Positions 31,485 to 41,439 of a DNA stretch of 64,000 nt are shown piece after piece. Source of the DNA: Candidatus Gracilibacteria bacterium (GTDB taxonomy: Bacteria; Patescibacteriota; Gracilibacteria; BD1-5; UBA6164); NCBI GenBank assembly GCA_010119145.1, contig JAACSU010000007.1:143869-207868 (forward strand), written 5' to 3'. Below the pieces are notes generated by a model, which did no database searches, had not been told where the DNA came from, and saw only the letters and a list, made by a program, of their open reading frames with translations. The translations under genes were made by a program, and so were the position numbers. Numbering within the stretch: position 1 is the first letter of the stretch; every line of letters starts with the position of its first letter.

Positions 31485-32645
31485 TTAAAATTCTCCTAAG
31501 TCTAGCTCTATTTCTTCTTGTTCTCATGATTTTTTAAGTACGACTAAACGAAGAGTCTCTCAAGGAATAGAGTTTTGAATTATATTTTGAAGAGTATTAT
31601 TGCTGTTAATTTCTTTTTCATTAATTTCTAATATTATATCTCAAGGCCTGAGTCAAGCACGTTCAGCGCTACTTCATACTACAATACTATCGACTTCATC
31701 TATAATATAGGCTCAAATATCTGTTTCGAGTCAGAGCTCACTTGCGACTCACTGTGAATTTTGTATATAATTAATTCCTATAAATGGTCTTTTTATTTTC
31801 CCACTTTCTGTAATAGATTTAAGTATATAATCTATTTTTTCTTGAGACAGTGCTATAGAAAATCAAATTCAGTTACTGTTTGAGGCGATAGCTGTGTTTA
31901 TACCTATTACTCGACCAGATAAGTCAATAAGAGGTCATCCACTATTACCAGGATTAATAGCCGCGTCAGTTTGAATGAGTCCTGTGAGACTTTGTCATGA
32001 AGCTTCAATACTTCTTTCTTTTCCACTGATGATTCAAAGAGAAACTGAGTTTTGAAATTCAGCAAGTGCGTTTCAAACAGCAATTGCAAATTCTCAGATA
32101 TTTATTTCTTCTGCTGATGAAATAAATGGAAGGGGATTAAAGTTGTTATTTTGAGAATTAATAATTTGAATTACCGCTAGGTCGTTTATAGGGTCAGTTG
32201 CTAATACTTCTGCGTCATATTCAATTCAATCATTCGTTATAACAGTATACGCGGCAGTGTTGTCAGCAACGACATGTTTGTTAGTAAGAATAGTACCATT
32301 TTTTGTAATAAAAAATCCACTTCCTCAGCCAACTTGCCTGCTTATAGTTCCAGCAGGTTGTTGAAAAAAGCCCCAAGGATCACTCCGGTATACAACGAGA
32401 TCTTTTTTTATAACAATACTCACTACTGATGGGGAAACATCACGAGCGAGAGTTGTAATATTACTCTGTAAATCAGTTAGGTCCGTGGTAAGAGTTGTAA
32501 TATTTTTATTTGATATTGTCTGAGAATCAGATAAAAACTCAAAAATATCATAGTTTTTTAAAATATAACTATATCAGGCAGCTCATATAACTCATCAAAT
32601 AATTGAGAAAAATATAAGTAGGATACTCAGGAAAGAAGATTTCAT
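31485..32645 (-). CDS. HtrA/DegP-type serine protease (S1C) with PDZ domain
   Basis: An envelope protease/chaperone for misfolded exported proteins, 386 residues. It has an N-terminal membrane anchor (residues 1-28, four glycines by TGA) and a coiled segment to about 75. The trypsin-like domain has His in LTNKHVVAD near residue 123, Asp in NDLAVIQ near 153 and Ser in NPGNSGGPL near 230. One C-terminal PDZ domain runs from about 290 to 380 (AGLRPGDIILEIN). The DegS-like layout (anchor, protease, one PDZ) suggests a regulatory or quality-control role at the membrane. Confidence 0.93.
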
Positions 32646-32656
32646 ATTTTTATATA

Positions 32657-33982
32657 TTATTGAAACATTTTAGATAATTCTCAAATATTTTTTATTTGAA
32701 CACACTTTATTTTTGCATTTTTTGGTAAGAGTGAACTAAGAGAGCTTGAAATCTCAGGAATATAGAGTGTTTCAAATCACATTTTTTCAGCTTCTTTTAT
32801 ACGTCTTTCGAGAAACATTACATTTTTAATTTTTCAAGTAAGTGATATTTCTCAAATATAGAGTGCTTTTTTAGAAAGAGCTTTCCCAGTTTTACTCGAG
32901 ATGATACTTGCAGCAATAGCGAGGTCAAGGCCTGGTTCTCAGATAGAGAGTCCTCTGGATATATTACAGTACACGTCGTGACTATCTAGTTTGATTGAGC
33001 TATATTTTCCAAGAACTGCGATAATAAGATCAAGCTTTGAACCAACAATTCACCGAGCAGAGCGTTTTGGGTATCCAAACTTCGTATACATCGTGAGTGC
33101 TTCTGTTTCTATAACGAGTGGACGAGTTCATTCCATGGTCACACTGAGTGCAGAGCCAAGAGCGTCTTCAGAATCACTTATAAATTCTAAACCTGGATTT
33201 TCTATATCAATGAGTCACTTTTCCTCCATCTTGTAGAGCCCAATTTCAGAACTAGATCCGAACCTATTCTTGAGACACCTCAGGATTCTGAGGTTATCAA
33301 ATTTATCTCATTCGAAATACAGTACCGTATCAACCATATGTTCAAGTGTCTTTGGTCCAGCGAGAGAACCATCTTTTGTGACATGTCCTATGATAATGAA
33401 TGTAGTATTTGTCGTTTTTCCATATTCAACGACCATTTCTGTAATCGCTCTCACTTGAGAGATACTTCCTGCTGTTCCAGAGATTTCACTTGAGTACATC
33501 ACTGATATAGAATCAAGGATAACCAGCTTTGTCTCATTTTTTTTGAGAGTAGAAATAACATTTTCTATATTATTTTCTGCGAGTATTTTTATATTTTTTC
33601 CTTCTATATCAAGTCTTTCTGCTCGACTTGAGATTTGACCTTGTGTTTCTTCTCCTGAAATATAGATTATATCTTCATGTATCCAGTTTCCAAGTTGAAG
33701 TGAGAGTGTAGATTTCCCAATTCCTGGCTCTCCAGACAAGAGGATAATACTTCATTGTACTATTCATCCTCCAAGCACAGCATTGAGCTCACTAGAGCTG
33801 GTAACGATTCTTTCTTCAGTATTTTCTCACTTACTTTTTATATTCTGTAGTTCTCAGACTTCTCAATCCTTTTTTAATTTGCTACTCACTTTAGATTCTT
33901 TGAGTGTATTCCACTCTTTACAAAACTCACATTGCCCCTTCCACTTGAGGGATTCATTCCCACAATCTGTACAGATATACAT
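32657..33982 (-). CDS. radA: DNA repair protein RadA (Sms)
   Basis: A DnaB-like/RecA-related motor that promotes branch migration in recombination, 441 residues. An N-terminal zinc finger has cysteines at 4, 7, 18 and 21. Walker A is GEPGIGKST at 84-92, Walker B LVILDSIS near 153-160, and the RadA signature KNRFG at 238-242. The C-terminal half is the Lon-like domain ending KIKCVQI. The gene is transcribed in the same direction as the HtrA gene, with only 11 bases between the two frames. Confidence 0.95.
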
Positions 33983-34064
33983 ACTTATTTTATTTGGATA
34001 TACTTTGTATGTATTTTAAGAATTAAATTTGGTTTGTAAAAAATTTATTCTTCATTATAGTGGT

Positions 34065-34092
34065 TTGACGAAATTAAATATATAAGTATAGA
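34065..34092 (+). promoter_or_regulatory. promoter of the 34104 gene, possibly near-leaderless
   Basis: TTGACG (34065-34070), 16 bases, then TATAGA (34087-34092). Transcription would begin about 5-6 bases before the ATG at 34104, so the mRNA would have almost no leader. Confidence 0.45.
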
Positions 34093-34103
34093 ATATAAAA
34101 AAT

Positions 34104-34805
34104 ATGGAAAAATATGTATCTGCAGAAAGTGGTTCAATCTTTCGGGATGAAATACTCCAAGACACAAGCTCTCAGAATCACAATCATAAACCTTTGGATG
34201 AAAATACTGATCCATTTTTTGAAGACACGAGAAAGTTATCTATTCAACAACTTCATCAACAACGTAAAATTGCTATAATATCATGACAATGACCATCTCG
34301 TACACGTCATCAACTTCCTGACTCACTTTCTCCAGTAGTGCAGAATGCTATTTCTGATTCAAAAGATGTCTCTTTAGAAAGGGAGCGAGTAGCAGCATCA
34401 ATAGCTTCTCAATTGCAACTTTCAAAAAATTCCACATTTGAACATAAGGCAAGAGAATCACTTATACAAGAAAGTGGAATTAAAATTTTGCGTAGATGAA
34501 ACAACTGAGAAATAGAGTGAATCCTCCCAAAAGAAATTTCTATGTTTCTCGTTCATGGATATACAGATTGTTATATTAGATTGAGAGGAAACGAAGCTGA
34601 AATTATATCTTTACAGCATCTTAATGGATATGTCCCTGGAGAAAAAATCCTTGATACATCAATTCCTGTCTTAGCTCAATTGATGACATGAGTTACCAAT
34701 CACAAGAAAATAGTGAATGAATTAAAAATCCCACTTCCAGATATTTATGCAAATTTATGGATATATTGTAAAAATAGAGAAAAAATAAAAAACTGACGAA
34801 AATAA
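34104..34805 (+). CDS. unknown soluble protein (233 aa)
   Basis: Family not recognised. The N-terminal 110 residues are hydrophilic and low in complexity (Ser/Gln/Asn/His-rich, probably disordered). A folded-looking C-terminal half follows: ILRRGNNGEIEGILPKEI near residue 133, HGYTDCYIRLRGNEAEI near 150, and a Lys-rich tail ending at TAA. TGA is used as glycine several times. No export signal. Confidence 0.72.
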
Positions 34806-34814
34806 AGACTCATC

Positions 34815-34841
34815 TTGAAATAAATAGTTTTTCAATATAAT
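34815..34841 (+). promoter_or_regulatory. promoter of tRNA-Leu
   Basis: TTGAAA (34815-34820), a short 15-base spacer, then a perfect TATAAT (34836-34841), about 14 bases before the mature tRNA. Confidence 0.6.
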
Positions 34842-34855
34842 ACCTGAGCGTATAA

Positions 34856-34939
34856 GCCTGGGTGGTGGAATGGTAGACACGAGGGATTCAAAATCCCTTA
34901 TCTTCGGGTGTGAGGGTTCGAGTCCCTTCCTAGGTACCA
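34856..34939 (+). tRNA. tRNA-Leu (CAA), CCA encoded
   Basis: An acceptor of 7 bp (GCCTGGG with CCTAGGT, with G-U pairs), class II long extra arm, anticodon CAA (ATTCAAAAT loop) reading UUG, TTCGAGTCC T-loop region and encoded CCA at 34937-34939. Confidence 0.95.
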
Positions 34940-34950
34940 AAATAATTTTA

Positions 34951-35026
34951 AAAACTCATATTCTTTATCTGTAGCTTCTTTCCTTTTTTATAAAAGGAGA
35001 GAATTCAAGAGAGGAATATGAGTTTT
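34951..35026 (+). ncRNA. two-tier hairpin downstream of tRNA-Leu
   Basis: A 13-bp perfect outer stem (34951-34963 AAAACTCATATTC with 35014-35026 GAATATGAGTTTT) encloses an 11-bp inner stem (34977-34987 with 34992-35002, one G-U pair, loop TTAT). T residues follow the outer stem, so it can end transcription of the tRNA. It is larger than a plain terminator and might be a stable trailer RNA or processing signal. Confidence 0.55.
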
Positions 35027-35041
35027 TTATACAATAAAACT

Positions 35042-35755
35042 ATGAAAATACATCCAATTATTACACATAACTCACTCCAAAATATTTTTTATATTTTAGA
35101 GTTTTGAAATAAACAAGCTCTCGTAATAGATCCTTGTGATGCTGAACTTTGTAATAATTTTCTTGATGAAAATAATCTGACTTTAGAGAAGATTCTTATC
35201 ACTCATGAACATGCTGATCATTATAGTGCTGTTTCTGAGCTTGATTGTCATGAGATATATGCAAGTAGCATAGCATCAGCATCTCTACCATTTCACGTGA
35301 GTTATGAATTTAAAGATGATGAAGAAATATTTTTTGAAGCATGAGACGTGAGTCTGCGAGTAGTAGATGTACCAGGTCATACACCCTGACATGTTATGTT
35401 TGAGTATATCGTACACGAGAGAGTGGAAGCACTCTTTGTAGGAGATACTCTTTTTGCTGCGTGAGTAGGAAATGTCTATTCTTGAAATGTGAATGATTTA
35501 TTTGAAAGTATTCAAAAATTTAAAAAATATAGAGATCAGGTCGTGATATATCCTGGACATGATTATCTCGAAAATAATATACAGTTTACTTTAAAATATT
35601 TTCCAGAACTTAAACTCAAGGCTCAAGAGATACTACAGCAAAAAGGAGATAGTGTATATTTTACAAATCTCTTACAAGAACGCAGTATAAATGTATTTAT
35701 ACATGCAAGTGAAGAAGAATTCATAGAATGGAGAAGATTGAGAAATACTTGGTAG
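35042..35755 (+). CDS. gloB: MBL-fold hydrolase, glyoxalase II-like
   Basis: Glyoxalase II-type hydrolases cleave S-lactoyl thiol adducts to lactate. The 237 residues hold the metal motif THEHADHYSAV near residues 55-65, DVPGHTPGHVMFEY near 108-121 and FVGDTLFAAGVGNVY near 132-146, then YPGHDYLENN near 170-179, in the expected order. The next gene is a glyoxalase I homologue, which supports a role in methylglyoxal disposal. The thiol used in this cell is unknown. Confidence 0.88.
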
Positions 35756-35768
35756 TAATAAAAAAATA

Positions 35769-36188
35769 ATGAAATTTTTACACACAATGGTCAGAGTGCA
35801 TGATTTAGAAGAATCACTCAATTTTTACTGTGATATACTTGGACTGAAAGAAATACGAAGAAAAGAAAATGAAGCAGGTAAATTTACCCTTGTATTTTTA
35901 GCGACTCACGATGGAGCTCCAGAAGTAGAACTGACCTATAATTGGGGAAGCGAGGAAAACTATAAAACTGGTCGTAGTTGGGGACACCTTGCTTACGAAG
36001 TTGAAAACATATATGAATATTGTGAAATGCTTCAAAATAAGTGAGTCACCATTCTTAGACCACCACGAGATGGATTTATGGCATTTATCAAATCTCCAGA
36101 TGACGTATCTATTGAAATACTTCAAAAAGGCAATGCTCTCGAACCACAATCTCCATGGAATGAGATGGAAAATGTTTGAAGCTGGTAA
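35769..36188 (+). CDS. gloA: lactoylglutathione lyase-like protein (glyoxalase I)
   Basis: A 139-residue vicinal-oxygen-chelate protein. The start [24 protein letters not shown] has the metal-binding His near residue 5, followed by [10 protein letters not shown] near 57, [11 protein letters not shown] near 73 and VSIEILQKG near 115 with the last metal-binding Glu. That is the full set of ligand positions for glyoxalase I. It lies 13 bases after the glyoxalase II gene: together they detoxify methylglyoxal from sugar metabolism. Confidence 0.92.
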
Positions 36189-36209
36189 AATAATCAATAT
36201 AATAACTCT

Positions 36210-36503
36210 ATGATAGAATCACTTATACATTCTCTGATTGGACAATCTAATAGGTTTTCAGTTATTAAAAAAGTAGTATCTAAGCATCCTACTATAAAAT
36301 ATGCTTATAAATGAGTAGAGTTATATTTAGCTTTTAAAACTACACAAGTTATGTTCCAAACTGTAAAAGAAAAAATTAGGCTCGCGAAAATATATGCAGC
36401 TATTGCTGGTATCATTATAGCACTTCTCATTGTAAATGCTGTTATCCAAACAGTAAAAATTTATCAACTTGAAAATCTGATAGAACAAATGCAACAGGTA
36501 TAA
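36210..36503 (+). CDS. small membrane protein (97 aa)
   Basis: Family not recognised. A basic N-terminal half (about residues 1-60, Lys-rich with one TGA glycine) is followed by one strong hydrophobic helix (about 63-83, AAIAGIIIALLIVNAV) and a short Glu/Gln coil at the end. It resembles a tail-anchored or small regulatory membrane protein. Confidence 0.68.
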
Positions 36504-36604
36504 TTCTATTACTTCAAATAAGGATTTTTCTTGATGAAAGGGTCTTTAATTTATATGGCTTGAATGAAAATGAAAAAGAAATAGTAAGAAATAATTAATC
36601 ACCC

Positions 36605-36829
36605 ATGAACTACCAAATTCCAAAACCAATACCTATCTCAACATTTGATATTAATGATGAGAACTTAGAAGATATTATTCGTCATAAACTTGATTGATAC
36701 GACACTTTGATCGTTGAAAAAATAGTTGAAGCAGTGAGTAGGAACACTATAGCCCTGTTACCTGAGTGATTTTACGGAGCAAGAGAAATATGAAACAACG
36801 ATGCATTTGTACTCTATTCTGCAAAATAA
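36605..36829 (+). CDS. small unknown protein (74 aa)
   Basis: Family not recognised. A short acidic protein with three TGA glycines and no signal. The ATG at 36605 opens a frame that ends at TAA directly before a terminator. I keep it because start, stop and terminator are all in place and the composition is protein-like. Confidence 0.6.
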
Positions 36830-36856
36830 TAAAAAAACCCCTTCTAGGAGTTTTTT
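36827..36856. terminator. terminator between the 36605 and 36857 genes
   Basis: An A-run and T-run around a stem of CCCCT/AGGAG type with one mismatch (AAAAACCCCT, TCT loop, AGGAGTTTTT). It lies between converging genes. Confidence 0.6.
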
Positions 36857-37075
36857 TTAATGAATTCTTGGAATTATATTTTTCATAGTTTCATATTCTA
36901 TCATATCTCAAATTCTATCATTAAATATTCAAAGAGCTTTCTCTAATTCGTTATCAGAGAGGAGAACTCATATATGCATGCCTACTCAAACTTTATTGTG
37001 ATTAATTTTTACCCAATCACTAAACATTTTTGGAACGGAATTTTCTTTGTATGAAATATCTAGATGTGATTTCAT
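36857..37075 (-). CDS. small unknown protein (72 aa)
   Basis: Family not recognised. The frame contains four TGA glycines and reads through a mixed helical sequence (KMFSDWVKINHNKVGVGMHIG, then LSDNELEKALG). It starts 10 bases after the stop of the upstream minus-strand gene (37086), so the small minus-strand genes from 38264 downward may form one transcript. Confidence 0.6.
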
Positions 37076-37085
37076 TATTTATTTT

Positions 37086-37478
37086 TTAAGAATCTTTTTT
37101 TACTGCATTTTTTCTTTTCAGCATCTCATCATACGTGTCAATCAGTATTTGGATATCAGTGTGCTTCCCTCAAAGGAGTAATTCTCGTAAAGGTCTATCA
37201 ATGAGTGAAACAACAGTTTTTCGTTGACTATCCCAGTAACTAGTACTGTTAAGAAAATGATTTTTTTCAGATTCAGTGAGTGTAGAGAGTTTCATAATAA
37301 GTGTTCACAAAATAGTTATGTACTTATTTTTATCTATTTCACTTTTTCATGAATGACTCAGTATACTGAGCGCTTGATTATTACTCAAGTTCAACTCTTG
37401 CTGCAGAGAATCTGTGAGCATATCAATTCGTCAGTCTGCTGTATTAGGAAAATCATTTGGTCCTAAATTTGTTTGCAT
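37086..37478 (-). CDS. unknown helical protein (130 aa)
   Basis: Family not recognised. Soluble and mostly helical by composition. It begins MQTNLGPNDFPNTADGR and ends in a basic tail (MLKRKNAVKKDS). It is conserved in layout with the neighbouring small genes only in direction. Confidence 0.65.
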
Positions 37479-37568
37479 TGTTATATTTATAACATATAAA
37501 TTAAAAGTATAATTTTAACTATATTTAATTATTGTCAATTATCATTTATTTTTGTCTGTATTTTTTTA

Positions 37569-38264
37569 TTACAACATATCTATTACTTTTATTCTTTTGT
37601 TTTCAAATTGATACAGCTTTGCTGGTCTATTGGTACTTGTGTCTTTTTTTCAAGTTTCACAAATAATCTTTAGTGAAAATATCTTTTTTTGGAAGTTACG
37701 TTTATCAAGTTTTCTGCCAAGTATTATTTCATACATTTCTTGCATTTGTGATATACGAAATTGTTCTGCTAGGAGTACTTTGACTATATCTGTATATCCA
37801 AGTTTTCCTTTTAGTCTTTCTAGAGCATAGATTAAAATTTTATCATGTTCGTAGAAAAGTCTGAGTTTCAAAGCGTCTACTATTGGTACAATATCCACCT
37901 GAGTATAATCTACCTGATTTAAAAAATCCTCAGATTTTACGAGAGCATAATAGGCAAGTGATATAACATGACCTCGAGGATCTCGAGCTACATTATCTCC
38001 AAAAGTGCAAAGTTGCTCTTTATATACTCCAGTAATTCCAGTTTTTCGTTTCAGTGTTTCATCAAAAACCTCATTAAGTGTGTATCATTTTGAAACGATG
38101 CTTCCTGGAAGTGAGAATCAATTTGTGCAATTATTCTGACTTTTAGTTAGTAAGACACACAATTGATCTTTATAAATTGTAAAAATTACTACATCGAGAG
38201 CTAGCACTGGAATAGAGAGTTCATGAGACCAAATATCGCTTTGTTTTGCGTGATGAATTAACAT
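37569..38264 (-). CDS. NrtR-like Nudix-related transcription regulator
   Basis: 231 residues. The N-terminal half resembles an ADP-ribose pyrophosphatase/Nudix fold: a start IPVLALDVVIFTIYKDQLCVLL, then FSLPGSIVSKG near residue 51. The Nudix box position reads GYTLNEVFDETLKRKTGI and lacks the catalytic REUxEE core. A C-terminal winged-helix-like region follows (about 150-231, FRISQMQEMYEIILGRKLDKRNFQKKI). This is the arrangement of NrtR regulators, which sense NAD-related ligands with an inactive Nudix domain. No NAD genes are adjacent, so the target is unknown. Confidence 0.75.
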
Positions 38265-38340
38265 AGGAAATATTATATTTTAATAAAACATACAGGGATA
38301 GAAATAAGTATTTTTTTTTATTTTTAGAGTTTTTGCTAGA

Positions 38341-38757
38341 TTAGCTAAAGTCTCAGTGATATATATGCAATAATACGTTACAACTTTCTTTTATAGCTTC
38401 CATATCTCAAGAGAGAATAATATCACGTCGATTTGTATATTTTTGAACTTCCGTATTTGGCAATCATTCTTGTGTATTATTTCATCACACATTGAGTCAT
38501 CTAAGTTCTTTAAAAAGAATCTGATGTGGAGATCATAAGCTTGGAGAACTCTCTATGACTTGAATAAGTTCAAATAAATACATAATCTTACTTCTAACTT
38601 CATCTGACATTAACTCTGAATTATCATATCCTAAAACTACATCAACTTTATCTCGAGTCGTATCAAGAATTTCTGTCAAATGCTCAGAAAATGTTGAAAT
38701 TCTATTCTCTATGCTTTCTCATTTAATGAGTTTAGAAACGAGGGGACTATCAGTCAT
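38341..38757 (-). CDS. unknown helical protein (138 aa)
   Basis: Family not recognised. Soluble and rich in Glu/Ile/Ser, with three TGA glycines (near residues 43, 91 and 136). It opens MTDSPLVSKLIKGESIEN. It is divergent from the 38914 gene, with a palindrome in the gap. Confidence 0.62.
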
Positions 38758-38853
38758 ATTTCAAAAATTATCAATTAAACTTATATAGTAAATATCATAG
38801 TAAGTGTATTATTTACACTCATATAATATCTAATCAAATAAGAGTGTCAAAAG

Positions 38854-38867
38854 ATTTTGTACAAAAT
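38854..38867. promoter_or_regulatory. 14-bp perfect palindrome between divergent genes
   Basis: ATTTTGTACAAAAT is self-complementary and sits in the gap between starts at 38757 (minus) and 38914 (plus), a natural place for an operator. The nearby NrtR-like protein is a possible binder, by position only. Confidence 0.35.
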
Positions 38868-38913
38868 GCATTTTTAAAGTAAAATAAAAAAAATAATAAA
38901 TAATTACAAAATT

Positions 38914-39327
38914 ATGGGTTGAGAAAAAAAAGTTAAGCCTATTTCTAAAAGTAGGGAAATACTCTGATTAGATGTATGGTGAGAAAAATGAGTTCAAATG
39001 GTTATAAATAAGCTTATAAAACACAGGTATGATCACGAAGTTATAGTCCAAACTCTTTCAGATCTCATTAAAGTAAAAAAATGGGACGATACGAATTTCA
39101 TTTCTTTTGAATCTTTTGTTCTAAAAAAAGTAAGAAATTTGAAATCTAATGATACAAAATTGAGTTATTCATTACTCTGGAGGAGATATGAGGAAAAAAA
39201 ATCTGAACATAAAATATGAAAACAAGTATCAATGTTTAGTGATGACATTAGAGCTGCTTTAGAAGCTGTGCCATCTTTTGCAAGTGGATGAAATCACGGT
39301 TGAATAGGCCAATTAACCATCAAATAA
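38914..39327 (+). CDS. unknown basic protein (137 aa)
   Basis: Family not recognised. A Lys-rich, helical protein with a tryptophan-containing core (DVWGEKGVQMVINKLIKHRYD; SLLWRRYEEKK near residue 90) and a glycine-rich C-terminus where most glycines are TGA. The composition suggests nucleic-acid contact, but no motif confirms it. Confidence 0.65.
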
Positions 39328-39390
39328 GAAAACTCTCGCAATATTTGCTTTTTAAGATATAATCTTAGTAATTATTTACACAGATTATAT

Positions 39391-41388
39391 ATGTCAGAAC
39401 AAAAGAAAAAACCATACATTAAAAAGAAAAAAGAACGAGTATTCTATTCTTCGACTTCAAAGAAGCAACTCAAGCAAAAAAGAAACCCAGAGAATGAGCT
39501 TACGTGAGTCTATAAACAGGGGAATGGCCCATTTTGATTTGTCGATACCGTAAATGAAGAGTCGGGCGAAAAAAAATGATATTATGTCCATGAATCTAAG
39601 AAACTTGACGCGTTTGAATGAGATGAAGTTGCGTTTGAAACCAAAAGCTTTCGAGGGAAAGACGAAGCTATCATTACCAAAGTTATAAAACGATCTGAAA
39701 ATCTTGTTATCTGAAAGCTTAAAATCATGAATAACTTTGCTTTTGTGGTTACAAGCGACCCACTCATCACGCAAGATATATTCATACCATGAAAGTTTAT
39801 TGGTTGATATACTGATGGAGCAAGAGTATGAGTACAAATTATCAAATGGGACAAAAAAAATCCTGAATGACGAATTATTGAATCCCTTGAATCGCTGCCA
39901 GCTGGAAGAGAGGATATTTATAAAATAGCCTTTGAAATGGGGGCAAGACGTAGTTTTCCTGATGCCGTAAAAGAACAAATTAAACAGTTTCCAAAAGAAA
40001 TCCCAAACAGCGAAATTCTCAAAAGAAAAAACCTACAATCACTTCTCACTTATACAATTGATGGAGCTGAGAGTAAAGATTTAGATGATGCTATTAGTAT
40101 TCAAGAAACAAACACTTGATATATTTTATCTGTGCATATTGCAGATGTAGCTCACTATGTTACTGAAAATAGTCATCTAGATAGAGAGGCTCGAAAAAGA
40201 GGGACCAGTATCTATCTGGTGGATCAAGTGATTCCAATGCTTCCAGCTGAGATTTCTAATGGACTATGTAGTTTACACCCTTGAGAAGACAAACTCACGC
40301 TCACGTGTGAAATGGAAGTTTCAAATGCCTGAGTCGTCATCAGTTCAAGCGTGTATGAGAGTGTTATCGAGTCAGATTATAGACTTACATATAGAGAAAT
40401 AGATGAGATAACATCAGGAGAAATGAAGCTCGAGGATGAGCTTCAATTTTGAAAAAAACTTAATCCTGAACTCAAGGATAATATCATGTTGCTTAAAAAA
40501 TTTACAGATAGACTGTGAAAAAATACAAATCAACGAGGGTCTCTCGATTTTGATTTTCCGGAAACAAAAATCGTGCTTGATGATACAGGAAAACCAATAG
40601 AGTACAAAAAATACGAACGATATGATTCCTATAAAGTTATTGAAGAATGTATGGTTTTGGCGAATGAATCAGTCTCAAAACTCTATATGAAATATCCATT
40701 TCTCTATAGAATTCATGAAAAACCAGATCCAGAAGATGTGGATAAGTTTGTGAAACTCTTAGATGGAAAAATATCTGAGTGAGAAAAATCAACTGACTTT
40801 TCTACTTTGTTAGTGCTTCTCAAAGAAAACCCAAGACTCTTTCATATGCAAAAACTTTTACTGAGAAGTTTACAAAAAGCTCGCTATAGTGAAAAAAATA
40901 TGTGACATTTTGGACTAGCACTCAAGTTTTATAGCCACTTTACATCACCAATTCGTCGATATCCAGATTTACAAATTCATAGAATTATTAAGGAAATAGT
41001 CTCCAAGGATTATACTCCGACACGACGTGAGCACTATACAGAAGTCCTCCCAAAAGTAGCGAGACGAAGTAGTGATACCGCAGATAGGGCTGAAAAGATG
41101 GAATACAGAGTTCGAGATATGCTCGCGTGCAAATATATGTCAGATAAAATTGGAGAAGCATTTACCTGAAATATTTCTGGTATGATAGAAAAATGATTTT
41201 TTATCGAACTTCCCAATACAATCGAATGATTTGTTCCGTTTGGGATGACTGGGTTAGAATTTAACTTAGAGAAGATGTGTGTCATGCAAATAGCTACTGG
41301 AAAAGAGTTCCACTTTTGAGATGAAATCCAAGTTCGATTATCTCAAGTAGACATGAGTAAGATGAGACTTGAGTTTGAGCTTATATAA
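39391..41388 (+). CDS. rnr: ribonuclease R (RNB-family 3'-5' exoribonuclease)
   Basis: Degrades structured RNA from the 3' end. It has 665 residues. A Lys-rich start is followed by cold-shock-type domains (about 40-180). The RNB domain has [13 protein letters not shown] near residues 224-236 with the catalytic aspartates, HIADVAHYV near 246, and later [17 protein letters not shown] near 517. The C-terminal S1 domain (about 580-665) starts [18 protein letters not shown]. Length is a little under E. coli RNase R because the N- and C-terminal extensions are short. Confidence 0.95.
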
Positions 41389-41439
41389 AATATAAGTAAT
41401 AAGAGAAAAATTTTGAGTATATTTAAAAAAATAAAAAAT

